In this document: piece by piece, positions 26,070 through 35,254 of the stretch | Layout: every line of letters begins with the position of its first letter | Position numbering within the stretch: position 1 is the first letter of the stretch | Source of the DNA: Nitrosomonas sp. | GTDB lineage: Bacteria > Pseudomonadota > Gammaproteobacteria > Burkholderiales > Nitrosomonadaceae | NCBI GenBank assembly: GCA_019635215.1 | Contig: JAHBZZ010000018.1 | Span: forward strand, 1-64,000 | Reading direction: 5' to 3' | Length of the DNA stretch: 64,000 bases | Notes under the pieces: generated by a model | Told to the model about the DNA's origin: nothing | The model's input: the letters and a program-made list of their open reading frames with translations, nothing else | Database searches by the model: none | Position numbers and translations under genes: made by a program

Positions 26070-29000
26070 CTAAGTTACATTTTTTGATTCTTCTTGATTT
26101 TTGGTAATGGCCTTAAGTCTTGATAAGCTTCGACCACGCCACAATGAAAAAATAGCCGGAAAAACAATCAATACTAGAATCAATGTCGAGCCCGCACCGC
26201 CCAACATAGGCGCAGCTATTCGCTTCATCACATCAGCGCCACTACCACTACTGTACATGATGGGAAGTAAACCTAAAAACAGCGTCATGCTGGTCATCAA
26301 CATTGGGCGAATGCGCTGACTTGCTCCCTCAGCAATCATATTTTTCAGGTCTGTTCTGGTTTTAAGTGAACCGTCTACGACATGCCTGCGCCACGCGAGA
26401 TCCAAATACAGCATCATCAGGAGTCCTAATTCAACCGACAGTCCGGCCATCGCAATCATGCCAACCACGACGGCAACGCTCAAATTGTAATCGAGTGCGG
26501 CCAGGAGCCAGATACTGCCGATTAGCGAAAATGGCAGTGCTGTCATAATGATCAGTGTTTCGGCTATTGATTTTCGATGCATATAGAGCATAAAAAAGAT
26601 TAAGAATATGGTCAGCGGTACCAGAATTGTCAGGCGAGCTTTAGCGCGTTCGAAATACGTGAATTGTCCAGCCCAATCGATACGGTATCCTGGTGCTATT
26701 TCCACATTCTCAGTGACAACATCGCGCGCCAGTTCGACATAATCGGCAATACCGATCTTGTCACTGACATCAACGAACACAAAGCTGACAAGCTGACCAT
26801 CTTCATTTCTGAGCATCGGCGGTCCCGTACGAAAGCGAATATCGGCGACCTGTGTAATCGGTATCTGTGCGCCGGTCGGAGTTGACACGAATACGCGCTC
26901 AAGTGCTGCAATATTGTCACGGTATTCGCGGGCATAGCGTACAAGAATACCGTAGCGCTCACGACCTTCAACGGTCTCGCTTACCTTAATACCGCCAATT
27001 GCGGACTCGACAACGGATTGTATGTCATTCACATTAAGGCCAAATCGTGCTGCGGCTTTGCGATCAATGTCGAAATCCAGGAAGTACCCGCCCGTTGCGC
27101 GTTCGGCGAAAGCGCTGCGTGTATAAGGTGCGGTACGTTCATCATCAAGCAGCGCGCGCTCAATATCGATCGCAATGGATTCGATTGCCGAAAGACTAGG
27201 CCCAAAAACTTTGATACCGAGTGAGGAACGTATGCCGGTCGCCAGCATTTCGGTGCGTGTTTGTATCGGCATCCACCAGATATTCGGCATACCCGGAAAG
27301 CGCATTGCATTATCCATCTCACCAATCAACTTGTCCCAGGTCATACCTTCACGCCATTCGTTTTCGGGCTTTAGCATAATATTAGATTCGATCATCGATA
27401 ATGGGGCAGGATCCGTAGGGCTGGTACTGCGTCCAACCTTGCCGAACACGCGTTCGACTTCAGGAAATTTCTTTAACTCGCGATTCATGGTTTGCATAAC
27501 GCGCGTAGCTTCCTCAACGGAAATATTAGGCAGCGTAGTCGGCATATAAAGAATACTGCCTTCGTTAAGCGGCGGCATGAATTCAGTGCCGATGCTACGA
27601 TATACGGGCACAGTTGCTGCAAGTGCGAATAATGCTAGAATGATTACTGGCCAGCGCCAATGCACCGCTAATTTTACGACGGGCACATAGAATGCCGTTA
27701 ATCCTTTGTTCAGCCTGCTATGATCACCATGAATGCGTCCCTTGATCAGAAGGATAGCCAGTGCCGGGATCAGCGTCACTGACAGCAATGCCGCGAAGAA
27801 CATCGAATAGGTCTTGGTGTAGGCCAAAGGTTTGAACAAACGGCCCTCAGTACTTTCGAGGGCAAATACGGGAATAAATGAAATAGTAATGATCAATAGT
27901 GAAAAGAAAATACTGGGACCAACTTCCTGCATGGCTTCGATCACAGCACGCATTCTAGCTTCACCCTGCAGTATTTCGTTTTGCAGGCGCTTATGAATAT
28001 TATCAATAATGACAATTGCAGCATCGACCATGGCGCCAATGGCCACAGCGATACCGCCAAGCGACATGATGTTTGCCGTTAATCCCTGATAAAACATCGG
28101 AATGAACGACAGCAATATTGCAATGGGTAACGTTACAATCGCCACAATCGCTGATCGCACATGCAGGAGAAATAAACCGATAACTAGAGACACGATCAAC
28201 ATTTCGTGAATGAGCGTATTCTGTAGTGTCTCGATCGCACGTTCAATTAAATTGGAGCGGTCGTAAACAGGAACAATCTCGACACCTGGCGGCAAGGTGG
28301 TCTTGAGAATATTTATTCGATTTTTGACCCGATTAATAACGTCAAGGACATTTTCTCCATACCGTATGACAACAATACCACCGACTGTAATGCCTTCGCC
28401 ATCCAAATCCGCCTGTCCGCGCTGTAATGCAGGTCCCAGACTAACAGTTGCTACATCGGCAACGCTAATCGGTATACCACCGTCACCCACACCGATTACG
28501 ACATCTTTGAGATCCTCAACTGATTTGACATAACCTCGGCCGCGAATGAATTGTTCATGTCCGGCGACTTCTAAAACGCGCCCGCCAACATCTTTATTGG
28601 ACGCGCGGACTGCTGCTATCACTTTATCTAGAGAAACACCGTAAGATGACAATCTGTTAGGGTCAATATTAATTTGATATTCCTTGATAAAGCCACCTAC
28701 TGAAGCAACTTCGGCAACCCCTTCTACAGCTTCGAGTGCATAGCGCAGATTAAAATCCTGTAAGCTGCGCAAATCTGCCAGACTCTGATTGCCACTTTTA
28801 TCGACCAATGCATACTGGTATCCCCAGCCAACTCCGGTCGCGTCTGGTCCTAGCGTAGGCTGCACGGCATCCGGTAGTTTGGAAGCAGCTGAATTCAGGT
28901 ATTCCAGTACCCGGGATCTGGCCCAATAGATGTCTGTTCCATCTTCAAAGATTACATACACAAATGATAATCCCATAAAGCTTTGTCCACGAACAAAACG

Positions 29001-29273
29001 GACATCAGGCGCGGCAAGCAGCGTAGTTGTCAACGGATATGTAATCTGGTCTTCGATCAAGTCCGGGCTGCGTCCGGGCCAATTGGTAAATACTATCACC
29101 TGCACATCCGATAGATCAGGAATAGCATCGAGTGGCGCACTGATGAATGAACGATAGCCCCATATGGTTGCGACGAGAACCAGCATCACAGTGAGAAGCC
29201 AATTACGCGCTGAAAAACCAATCACCGTTTCGACCGGACCAAGTTTTCTTTTATTGTCATTGGTGTTTACCAT
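26070..29273 (-). CDS. cusA: Cus-type HME-RND copper/silver efflux pump (CusA, copy 1)
   Basis: 1067 residues. Typical CusA start (PLDAIPDLSDVQVIVFT) and relay helix AIGAMVDAAIVIID. The three Met that bind Cu(I)/Ag(I) in E. coli CusA appear conserved: LYMPTT, LSMIESN and TEMLATG. It exports monovalent copper or silver. The gene starts inside the end of the adaptor gene (7-bp overlap) and is last in the operon. Confidence 0.92.
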   Translation of the reverse strand: MVNTNDNKRKLGPVETVIGFSARNWLLTVMLVLVATIWGYRSFISAPLDAIPDLSDVQVIVFTNWPGRSPDLIEDQITYPLTTTLLAAPDVRFVRGQSFMGLSFVYVIFEDGTDIYWARSRVLEYLNSAASKLPDAVQPTLGPDATGVGWGYQYALVDKSGNQSLADLRSLQDFNLRYALEAVEGVAEVASVGGFIKEYQINIDPNRLSSYGVSLDKVIAAVRASNKDVGGRVLEVAGHEQFIRGRGYVKSVEDLKDVVIGVGDGGIPISVADVATVSLGPALQRGQADLDGEGITVGGIVVIRYGENVLDVINRVKNRINILKTTLPPGVEIVPVYDRSNLIERAIETLQNTLIHEMLIVSLVIGLFLLHVRSAIVAIVTLPIAILLSFIPMFYQGLTANIMSLGGIAVAIGAMVDAAIVIIDNIHKRLQNEILQGEARMRAVIEAMQEVGPSIFFSLLIITISFIPVFALESTEGRLFKPLAYTKTYSMFFAALLSVTLIPALAILLIKGRIHGDHSRLNKGLTAFYVPVVKLAVHWRWPVIILALFALAATVPVYRSIGTEFMPPLNEGSILYMPTTLPNISVEEATRVMQTMNRELKKFPEVERVFGKVGRSTSPTDPAPLSMIESNIMLKPENEWREGMTWDKLIGEMDNAMRFPGMPNIWWMPIQTRTEMLATGIRSSLGIKVFGPSLSAIESIAIDIERALLDDERTAPYTRSAFAERATGGYFLDFDIDRKAAARFGLNVNDIQSVVESAIGGIKVSETVEGRERYGILVRYAREYRDNIAALERVFVSTPTGAQIPITQVADIRFRTGPPMLRNEDGQLVSFVFVDVSDKIGIADYVELARDVVTENVEIAPGYRIDWAGQFTYFERAKARLTILVPLTIFLIFFMLYMHRKSIAETLIIMTALPFSLIGSIWLLAALDYNLSVAVVVGMIAMAGLSVELGLLMMLYLDLAWRRHVVDGSLKTRTDLKNMIAEGASQRIRPMLMTSMTLFLGLLPIMYSSGSGADVMKRIAAPMLGGAGSTLILVLIVFPAIFSLWRGRSLSRLKAITKNQEESKNVT

Positions 29274-30763
29274 TGCTCTATCCCCGTTTTCAGGCGCGCC
29301 TCCGCTGCAATGAGAAAATTACCAGAGGTAACGACAATGTCGCCGGCTGAAAGTCCATCTAGTACTTCAACAAACCCATCTGCAGTACGCCCTGTTTTGA
29401 TGCGAACGGGTTTGAGGCGGCCTTGCCCAAGATCCATAAAAACAACCCGGCTATCTCCGGCTACGATGATGGCTTCCTCCGGAACACTGAGCCGTTGACC
29501 CAGTCTCGCTTCCAAAAGTACTTCAGCATACATGTCAGGTTTCAGTGCGCCATCATGGTTTTCCAATGACAATCGAATACGACCAGTGCGGCTGTCACTC
29601 TGGAGATAAGGATAAACATATTCAACGATTACCGGATATGTTCTGCCTGGCAAATATGGCAATGTGAAGGTTGCAGCCATGCCGACTTGGACTAACTCGA
29701 GGTCTGCTTCGAAAACTTCTGCTTCGATCCATACACGAGAAAGGTCAGCAATTTTTAGTAATGTTTGTTCTTTGCGGACTGCGCTACCATCTGCGATATT
29801 GCGTTCAATCAAAGTGCCGCTGCGTGGTGCATAAATAGCGACATAATCTTGCGGCGATCCACGCTGCTCCAAAGCCTTAATTTCTTTTGAAGACATATCC
29901 CATAATGCCAGCCGTTGACGTGCCGCACGTAGCAGGCCATCTTCGGGGCCGTTTTTCTGGCGATGCTTAATCGTTTCAAGATATTCTTGTTGGGCGGCCA
30001 GTAGCTCAGGACTGTAAACTGTAAATAGTATCTGGTTCTTTGTAACCTTAGCACCGACATAATTGGCTTTTAAGTCACCAATATAACCATCAAATTTTAA
30101 CGTAACATGCGACAACAATTGCTCGTCAAACATCACTTTACCCACAGCCCGAATTGATTTTATTAAGTCACGGTGAGTTACTTCACCAGTCTCAACACCA
30201 ATCATTTGTCTGCGGCGATTGTCGATTGTAATGACGTTAGCATCGTCTGTTGTTTTTGTAGCTCCATCTACAGGCGTAGCTCCTGTAACGATTACAAGGT
30301 CCTTCCGGTCAGTGGCAAGGTCGAATTGAAGGCGTTTCTCGTTATGTTGTGGGTCTTTGATTACGACAGTTAACGGCCATTCGCCACGCATGGATAAATT
30401 CATTGCTCCTGTATAGCGGCCCGGCGCGCTCTCTTTAAGGTCTGCAGGTGCGCGCATTGCCGGCATAGCCCCCATGGCCGGCATCTCTGCGTAAGCATTG
30501 ATGGCGACAGGTACTGGATTATCGCCAGAATCGCGAACCTCAATAATCAATTCATTCCTTCCCACACGAGGAATACTAGGGTTAATACCTAGACCAATTT
30601 TTAGTCCATTTACCTGATAGCGAGACAAATTGTTCTTAGCAACCGTAGATGATTCAGGCGATACATTTGTGCCTGATTCAGATAAAAGAAAATAGATTCC
30701 ACCAATGAAAACTGCCGGTACCGAAATACCGGTCAACCACAATAATTTCTTTGAATGTTTCAT
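29267..30763 (-). CDS. cusB: Cus-type periplasmic adaptor with YtkA/FixH-like N-terminal domain
   Basis: About 498 residues from the ATG at 30763, which overlaps the previous stop (ATGA) and has GGAG seven bases upstream; the longer frame to 30817 is less likely. A membrane anchor is followed by an Ig-like YtkA/FixH-type domain (about 55-170) carrying a Met-rich run AEMPAMGAMPAMRAP, probably a copper site. Lipoyl, hairpin and barrel domains follow. It passes metal to CusA and bridges to the outer-membrane factor. Confidence 0.88.
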   Translation of the reverse strand: MKHSKKLLWLTGISVPAVFIGGIYFLLSESGTNVSPESSTVAKNNLSRYQVNGLKIGLGINPSIPRVGRNELIIEVRDSGDNPVPVAINAYAEMPAMGAMPAMRAPADLKESAPGRYTGAMNLSMRGEWPLTVVIKDPQHNEKRLQFDLATDRKDLVIVTGATPVDGATKTTDDANVITIDNRRRQMIGVETGEVTHRDLIKSIRAVGKVMFDEQLLSHVTLKFDGYIGDLKANYVGAKVTKNQILFTVYSPELLAAQQEYLETIKHRQKNGPEDGLLRAARQRLALWDMSSKEIKALEQRGSPQDYVAIYAPRSGTLIERNIADGSAVRKEQTLLKIADLSRVWIEAEVFEADLELVQVGMAATFTLPYLPGRTYPVIVEYVYPYLQSDSRTGRIRLSLENHDGALKPDMYAEVLLEARLGQRLSVPEEAIIVAGDSRVVFMDLGQGRLKPVRIKTGRTADGFVEVLDGLSAGDIVVTSGNFLIAAEARLKTGIEQW

Positions 30764-32070
30764 TGTTTTACTCCGGTTGAAGTTGGTAACGACAAATTGA
30801 TAGATGCGCCTGTCCAACGCTCGAGCTCGGCAAGGCGTCTTACATAGTCGGCACGTGCGCGCGCATGTGCAAGGTCAGTAGTAAGTTTGCGTTGTTCGGC
30901 GGTAATGACATTGAGAAAACCGCCGGCGCCACTTTGATAGTCGGCAATGGCCGATTCAAGGTATTCCTCTGCGAGGGGAACAAGTTTATCTTGGTACAAT
31001 GCCACCGATGACTGCGCTTCGATTACTTCCGCACGTGCTTGTGCGAGATCTGCCAATAATTCTGCCCGTCGCTCAACAAGCAGCCATTCGGCACGGCGCG
31101 TATCGGCTCGTGCCTGGTTCAGTACCGATTTCCGCTTGCTGCGATCCAGCGGTATGTTGATCGAGACTCCAAAAGTGGTTCGTTTGTCGGCATCGTCCCA
31201 AAGACTGTTGTAGCCCATGCCAACCTGAAAATCAGGTAAAAATGCTTTTTCAGCTAAGGTAATACGACTTTCGCCTGCAGAAATTTGTGCGTTCAATTGA
31301 GAAAACTCAGGGTGATGAGTCAATGCCAAAGCTTGCAATTCTTGAAATGTCGGAGGTTGCCGACGAGAAACAACAATCGGCTCAGCTTCCGGTAATGAAG
31401 CGTCAGGTACCCGATTAAGTAACGCATTAATACGTGCCTGTATTGCGACCTGTTGTCGGAGAAGGATTAGTTCCTGATTTTTAAGATTGTTCAGTTCAAC
31501 TTCAGCTTGCAGTGCATCTTGTTTGGTTGCAAGACCCGTTGCATAGCGTACTTGAGTGGCCACAGTTAATTCATCAAGTAGGGCTTGCGTTGCATGGTGA
31601 ATGTTCAATGCCTCATGGATAAAGTGCCACTCAGCATAAGCTGCTTTGGTTTGGGTGATTACCAGCAACTGCAGCATGTCAGCCTCGCTACTGACTGCGA
31701 GTGCATCATTCCGGGCGGCTGCCTTTCGAGCGGCCAATGTGCCTGGCCAGGGAATTTTTTGACTGACGTCAAATCTTTGATTTATACCTCGACTCGAGTC
31801 ATGCGTCAGCGGTGCAATGCCGTAACTCAAAACCGGATCGTCTAGCGAGCCAGCGGGATCAATACGATAAGCAGCCGCCTCTGCGGCTGCTTGTATTGCA
31901 GCTAGGCCGGGGTTGACTTCAAGCACCCATGATGCCAGCTGCTCGGCGGTCAGATGTTGACCGGAACTCTTACCGGTATTCTCTTGGGACATTAGATTGC
32001 CCCAGGCGGAAGAAATAATTAGTACTAACAGCACACTGAAAGCTGTGCATTGCAAATATAGAGTACGCAA
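30760..32070 (-). CDS. cusC: Cus-type outer-membrane factor (CusC, copy 1)
   Basis: 436 residues of the TolC superfamily with a signal peptide (LLVLIISSAWG). The two internal repeats are visible (VLEVNPGLAAIQAAAEAAAY and ALALTHHPEFSQLNAQISAG). It forms the outer-membrane channel. The stop overlaps the adaptor start by 4 bp, consistent with a coupled CBA operon. Confidence 0.88.
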   Translation of the reverse strand: MRTLYLQCTAFSVLLVLIISSAWGNLMSQENTGKSSGQHLTAEQLASWVLEVNPGLAAIQAAAEAAAYRIDPAGSLDDPVLSYGIAPLTHDSSRGINQRFDVSQKIPWPGTLAARKAAARNDALAVSSEADMLQLLVITQTKAAYAEWHFIHEALNIHHATQALLDELTVATQVRYATGLATKQDALQAEVELNNLKNQELILLRQQVAIQARINALLNRVPDASLPEAEPIVVSRRQPPTFQELQALALTHHPEFSQLNAQISAGESRITLAEKAFLPDFQVGMGYNSLWDDADKRTTFGVSINIPLDRSKRKSVLNQARADTRRAEWLLVERRAELLADLAQARAEVIEAQSSVALYQDKLVPLAEEYLESAIADYQSGAGGFLNVITAEQRKLTTDLAHARARADYVRRLAELERWTGASINLSLPTSTGVKQ

Positions 32071-32165
32071 CGTGTATCTCCTTCTGTTGATTGCTGATCA
32101 AAGTGCAAATACACTCGGACCGACGAGAACGAAACGTCAAAACCTAAAACCGAGAGGAGATATAT

Positions 32166-32603
32166 TTAAATACGCAGTCGTTGCGTAATAAGGTAGGTAT
32201 TAGAACCGGACAGACCGGTGGTCAGTTGGGAATGAAGTACTTCGAAGGCTACAACATATTGTGGTGGGGCGAGAATATCAAACGAGCCGACAATAGCTTG
32301 AGGTGGGTCTACATCGGAGCGTATTTCCACCGATTGTAAAATCGGCGAATTTTTCCTGGGTTCTTCGCTAATATTAATTTCTAGTGACTGCTCACAACAG
32401 GGCTCCTTACTGGATTCCTGCAGAGCATCGCAGCTTAAATCTATGCAGTCTTTATTAGATTTATGATCATCGCAACAACAATCATAGAGCGTGACCATAT
32501 CCATCATCGTACACGCAAATACTGTTTTCGATTGTAATGACCCAACAGTCATTATTAACAAAAACAGCAGTGCTAACAGGAATGATGAAACTCTATAATT
32601 CAT
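32166..32603 (-). CDS. Cys-rich exported protein heading the Cus operon
   Basis: 145 residues with a hydrophobic leader. The mature part is rich in Cys and Met: ACTMMDMVTLYDCCCDDH, DCIDLSCDAL, EPCCEQS. Ten or so Cys in 60 residues predict soft-metal binding. The C-terminal half (PPQAIVGSFDILAPPQYV) lacks Cys. It is the first gene before cusCBA with a 95-bp gap. I infer a periplasmic copper buffer or sensor; no named family recalled. Confidence 0.7.
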   Translation of the reverse strand: MNYRVSSFLLALLFLLIMTVGSLQSKTVFACTMMDMVTLYDCCCDDHKSNKDCIDLSCDALQESSKEPCCEQSLEINISEEPRKNSPILQSVEIRSDVDPPQAIVGSFDILAPPQYVVAFEVLHSQLTTGLSGSNTYLITQRLRI

Positions 32604-32640
32604 TGATTTATGTTACTCAATTTTACAAGCTTACGCAAAT

Positions 32641-32676
32641 AAACGAGAGCATAAAAAACTCAGGACGCTCTCGTTT
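32641..32676. repeat. perfect 10-bp inverted repeat in the Cus leader
   Basis: AAACGAGAGC (32641-32650) and GCTCTCGTTT (32667-32676) pair perfectly across 16 bases. It lies in the 5' leader of the Cys-rich gene, about 40 bp upstream of its start. It could be an operator or an RNA hairpin; no T run follows. Confidence 0.6.
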
Positions 32677-32745
32677 GCAAAATATAATGGGCGCCGGTAT
32701 GCGTTAAGCATCAACATCTTTTATTTGTATAATACTCGCATCTTG

Positions 32746-33042
32746 TTATTTGTCGCCAGAAGTTGCGAAGACAATAGTTTCATACTGAAGTGTCACAGCC
32801 TTCCCAACAGATAGTTTTTTATCGAACAAGCGCGCATTGTGCGTCACATACCCATCACCGATTCGCCGGTAGATAATGTTGTCTTTCTTATCCACAAAAA
32901 CCGGCAATCCGGTGTAGTCCAGATCTTTTTGCGCCGAATCTGATAACTGTAGATTATAAATACCTGTCTTTAAGCCCTCCTCAGCCTTCTTGACCAGAAT
33001 TGTCTTCCAAACCGGATCCGCCTTTGGGTTTGGCTCAAATCG
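32746..33042 (-). pseudogene. C-terminal fragment of a KfrB-like/mobilisation protein
   Basis: The frame opens after a stop at 33043-33045 and has no start codon near its beginning. It reads FEPNPKADPVWKTILV, then NIIYRRIGDGYVTH, FDKKLSVGKAVTLQYE. The last part resembles the KfrB-type module found at the end of conjugation and mobilisation proteins. It is therefore a relic of an earlier conjugative element. The family match is from memory and moderate. Confidence 0.45.
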
Positions 33043-33089
33043 TTACAACAGTTTGTGTTTATTCATTACAATCAAACGCAGCATTGGAA

Positions 33090-33509
33090 TCAGTTTCCCG
33101 TTTTTGCATCAAACCGTTCTTCCAGCCAGTCCGTCCATTTGGGCGCCCTGGCGATCAAATCAGCACGGTACTTTGAATTATATTCTGGCGTTCTTGAATG
33201 ATAATTGGCCGCCTTTGTCCAGATATCGCCCCGGTCGTTCTTGATATGCTGACGCACGCGCCAGGCGGCCAGATCGTAGGCATAACAACCGGCCTGTGCG
33301 ACATGGTCGGCTGTGATGCCGTATCTGGATAAATCCTGCAGATATGCAGTGTTGAAATGCAGGCTACCGACATCATGCGTACCGTTACTGTTACGCACCC
33401 ATTGACCAGGCTTGCCGCCTCCCTTCTCCGCAATTGCCAGCAGGATATTGGCCGGAATCTCATACTTGATCGCAGCAGTAATAGAACACACTACCCGCTC
33501 CTGCATCAA
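33090..33509 (-). CDS. conjugation-type lytic transglycosylase
   Basis: 139 residues starting MMQERVVCSITAAIKYEIPANILLAIAEK. The lysozyme-like motifs (GQWVRNSNGTHDVGSLHFNT, AGCYAYDLAAWRVRQHI, YHSRTPEYN) match transglycosylases of type IV secretion systems that open the cell wall during mating. The usual DVGPMQFN is DVGSLHFN and AEKEGG is AEKGGG, so activity may be reduced. No signal peptide is evident. It is isolated from other transfer genes. Confidence 0.65.
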   Translation of the reverse strand: MMQERVVCSITAAIKYEIPANILLAIAEKGGGKPGQWVRNSNGTHDVGSLHFNTAYLQDLSRYGITADHVAQAGCYAYDLAAWRVRQHIKNDRGDIWTKAANYHSRTPEYNSKYRADLIARAPKWTDWLEERFDAKTGN

Positions 33510-33562
33510 CCGATAATGGCATTGTTGAATTGGAAATTCAACACGATATGCAAATTAATATT

Positions 33563-33590
33563 CCACCGGCTACAAGCCGGTGGTTTTTTT
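33563..33590 (+). terminator. intrinsic terminator
   Basis: CCACCGGCT-ACA-AGCCGGTGG gives a perfect 9-bp stem followed by seven T and more T after one G. It works in the plus direction, although no plus-strand gene lies just upstream now. It is probably left over from an earlier arrangement. Confidence 0.75.
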
Positions 33591-33615
33591 GTTTTTATGA
33601 ACCGGAACAGGCCCT

Positions 33616-33850
33616 TTATTGTGATAATTCTAGGAGAATGCCGCAGTCTTTAACGACACGACCAGTTGTGCATTTTCGGCGCAAGATCTTAAGCTGTCTA
33701 TTAGGCGCTTTTAATTCCTCAATACGTAAATCCACTTGTTTGTTATGTCTATCAACCAGTGCGTTTACGTTATTACATGTTGTTTCTGGGGAGTTTCTTA
33801 AATCGATTAGTTGCCTGATTTCAGACAAGAGGCTTCGGCAGTGTTTGATT
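33616..33850 (-). pseudogene. truncated second copy of cadR
   Basis: The frame ends exactly like the regulator at 3768-4157 (TTCNNVN, RRKCTTGRVVKDCGILLELSQ) but lacks the DNA-binding half. Nucleotide identity continues to about 33850, with a 10-bp loss near 33834. The promoter-proximal part has been replaced by an integrase fragment. Confidence 0.85.
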
Positions 33851-33856
33851 GTTCCT

Positions 33857-33970
33857 TACACTGCCACTAATGCACTTGACAACCTGGCTAATATTGCTAA
33901 GGTACAGAAATGGTTAAGGCATGCGAATATTGCGACTACACGGATTTATGATCATGGCAAGAACAATTAG
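33857..33970 (+). pseudogene. C-terminal fragment of a tyrosine recombinase
   Basis: The frame reads YTATNALDNLANIAKVQKWL, then RHANIATTRIYDHGKNN and a stop. The tail carries the recombinase nucleophile Tyr in TTRIYDH and the preceding His/Trp helix. Everything upstream, including the R-H-R boxes, is missing. It directly abuts the cadR fragment and overlaps the start of merR. Confidence 0.8.
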
Positions 33971-34340
33971 TAAGGTTGCTAAAGAGCTTGATATCAACAT
34001 AGAAACTGTTCGTTTCTATGAGCGGCGAGGTCTAATCATGCAACCACCCAAACCAGCACAAGGCTATCGTCATTACCCCAGCGATACCGTCAACCGTATC
34101 CGTTTTATTAAGCGCTCGCAAGAATTGGGATTTACTCTAGGCGAAATCTCCAATTTGCTTAGCTTGAATGACTCGCCCTGTGGTCAAGTTCAAGAGTTGG
34201 CTGAACAAAAACTTTGCACTGTGAGAGAAAAAATGGCGGATTTGCGATGTCTTGAAAAGGTTCTCAAAGAACTTCTTATTCAGTGCTGCAGCAATCAAGA
34301 TGATAGTCGCTGTCCGATAATCGACTCGTTACAGCCGTAA
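33954..34340 (+). CDS. merR: mercuric-ion regulator MerR
   Basis: 128 residues from the ATG at 33954 (another Met lies at 33948). Winged helix TISKVAKELDINIETVRFY; long dimer helix; Hg(II) ligands in DSPCGQVQ, LIQCCSN and SRCPIIDS, matching Cys82, Cys117 and Cys126 of MerR. It represses mer without Hg(II) and activates with it. It reads in the same direction as merT, not divergently as in Tn501. An IS1595-like insert separates it from the operator. Its 5' end lies within the integrase fragment, so its native promoter may be lost. Confidence 0.9.
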   Translation: MARTISKVAKELDINIETVRFYERRGLIMQPPKPAQGYRHYPSDTVNRIRFIKRSQELGFTLGEISNLLSLNDSPCGQVQELAEQKLCTVREKMADLRCLEKVLKELLIQCCSNQDDSRCPIIDSLQP

Positions 34341-34367
34341 AGTCACTCACCCTCAAGAATAAATAAA

Positions 34368-34795
34368 GGCTATATCATCCTTAATTAGTGGTTTATGCTA
34401 ATATGATTATAAATCAATGAGATAAGGTAAGACATAAAAATTGAAGAATTTCAGGTGTTGATGGAAGAGCTTGAGAAACTGACGCCACATCAATGCACTA
34501 ACGGTAGCAAAGCATTGGGCACTGCTGCTCGACAAATAGGCATCGTACACCGTACAATCAATTTAGCCGCAGGTGTTCGAGTTGTTCAAGGTCTATCACT
34601 TCAAAACGTCAATGCCTACGATAGTCGGCTCAAACAGTGGATGCGTAGATTTCACGGCATTGCTACGCGTTACCTTGCTAATTATCTCGGCTGGAGACGT
34701 ATGATTGATCAAGCTCGTAACTCACTATCTCCTCGTGCTATCGTACTTGCAGCATTAGGCATGCATCACGACCAACAATTAAGAGTGGCATAGCC
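34368..34795 (+). mobile_element. 428-bp non-autonomous IS1595-family derivative
   Basis: Imperfect terminal inverted repeats start GGCTATATCATCCTTAATTA on the left and GGCTATGCCACTCTTAATTG on the right (reverse strand). Perfect 8-bp direct repeats TAAATAAA flank it at 34360-34367 and 34796-34803; 8 bp is the usual IS1595 target duplication. Inside is an internally deleted transposase frame. It sits between merR and the mer promoter. Confidence 0.85.
34455..34793 (+). pseudogene. internally deleted IS1595-family transposase
   Basis: 112 codons. The first 20 residues (MEELEKLTPHQ) match the transposase N-terminus. The rest matches the C-terminus (LQNVNAYDSRLKQWMRRFHG, ATRYLANYLGWRRMI). The central catalytic DDE region is gone, so the product cannot transpose alone. 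Confidence 0.75.
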
Positions 34796-34809
34796 TAAAT
34801 AAAAAACGC

Positions 34810-34841
34810 TTGATTCCGTACCGTAGTACGACATTTACACT
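34810..34841 (+). promoter_or_regulatory. mer operator/promoter (PmerT)
   Basis: TTGATT (34810-34815) is followed by the dyad TCCGTAC-CGTA-GTACGAC, close to the canonical MerR site, and a -10 of TACACT at 34836-34841 (or TTACAC one base earlier), a 19-20 bp spacer. It begins 15 bp after the inserted element, so the operator itself was spared. Confidence 0.82.
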
Positions 34842-34872
34842 TACTTCATAACCTGGTTAAGAGGAGTAAGTT

Positions 34873-35220
34873 GTGTCCAAAAAAGAATTTAACCTTCCAA
34901 TCATTGGCGGAATCATTGCCGCTGCTGGTGCAGGCCTTTGCTGTGCCTGGCCTTTCGTGTTGCTGCTGTTGGGAGTAAACGGCTCATGGATTAGCAATTT
35001 AACGCTATTAGAACCGTACCGTCCGTTATTTATTCTCGTAGTTTTTGTCTTGTTCGGCTGGGTTGGCTGGAACGTTTATCGTTCTGTTGAAGAATGTGAA
35101 CCAGGGTCAGCGTGTGCAGTGCCGCGGGTGCGTATACATCGCCAGATCATTTTTTGGGTAGCTGCTTTGATCGCGCTCGCTTTAGTGACCAGTGCTTACT
35201 GGATTCCATTTTTTGCGTGA
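34873..35220 (+). CDS. merT: mercuric ion transporter MerT
   Basis: 115 residues from a GTG start with GAGGAG upstream. Three membrane helices. The first carries the Hg-binding Cys pair (AGLCCAWPFVLLLLG), and the loop after helix 2 has two more Cys (ECEPGSAC). It carries Hg(II) from MerP across the inner membrane to MerA. First gene after PmerT. Confidence 0.93.
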   Translation: MSKKEFNLPIIGGIIAAAGAGLCCAWPFVLLLLGVNGSWISNLTLLEPYRPLFILVVFVLFGWVGWNVYRSVEECEPGSACAVPRVRIHRQIIFWVAALIALALVTSAYWIPFFA

Positions 35221-35254
35221 AAAATATAGCTTGTCTAATATTGGAGAATTAACC

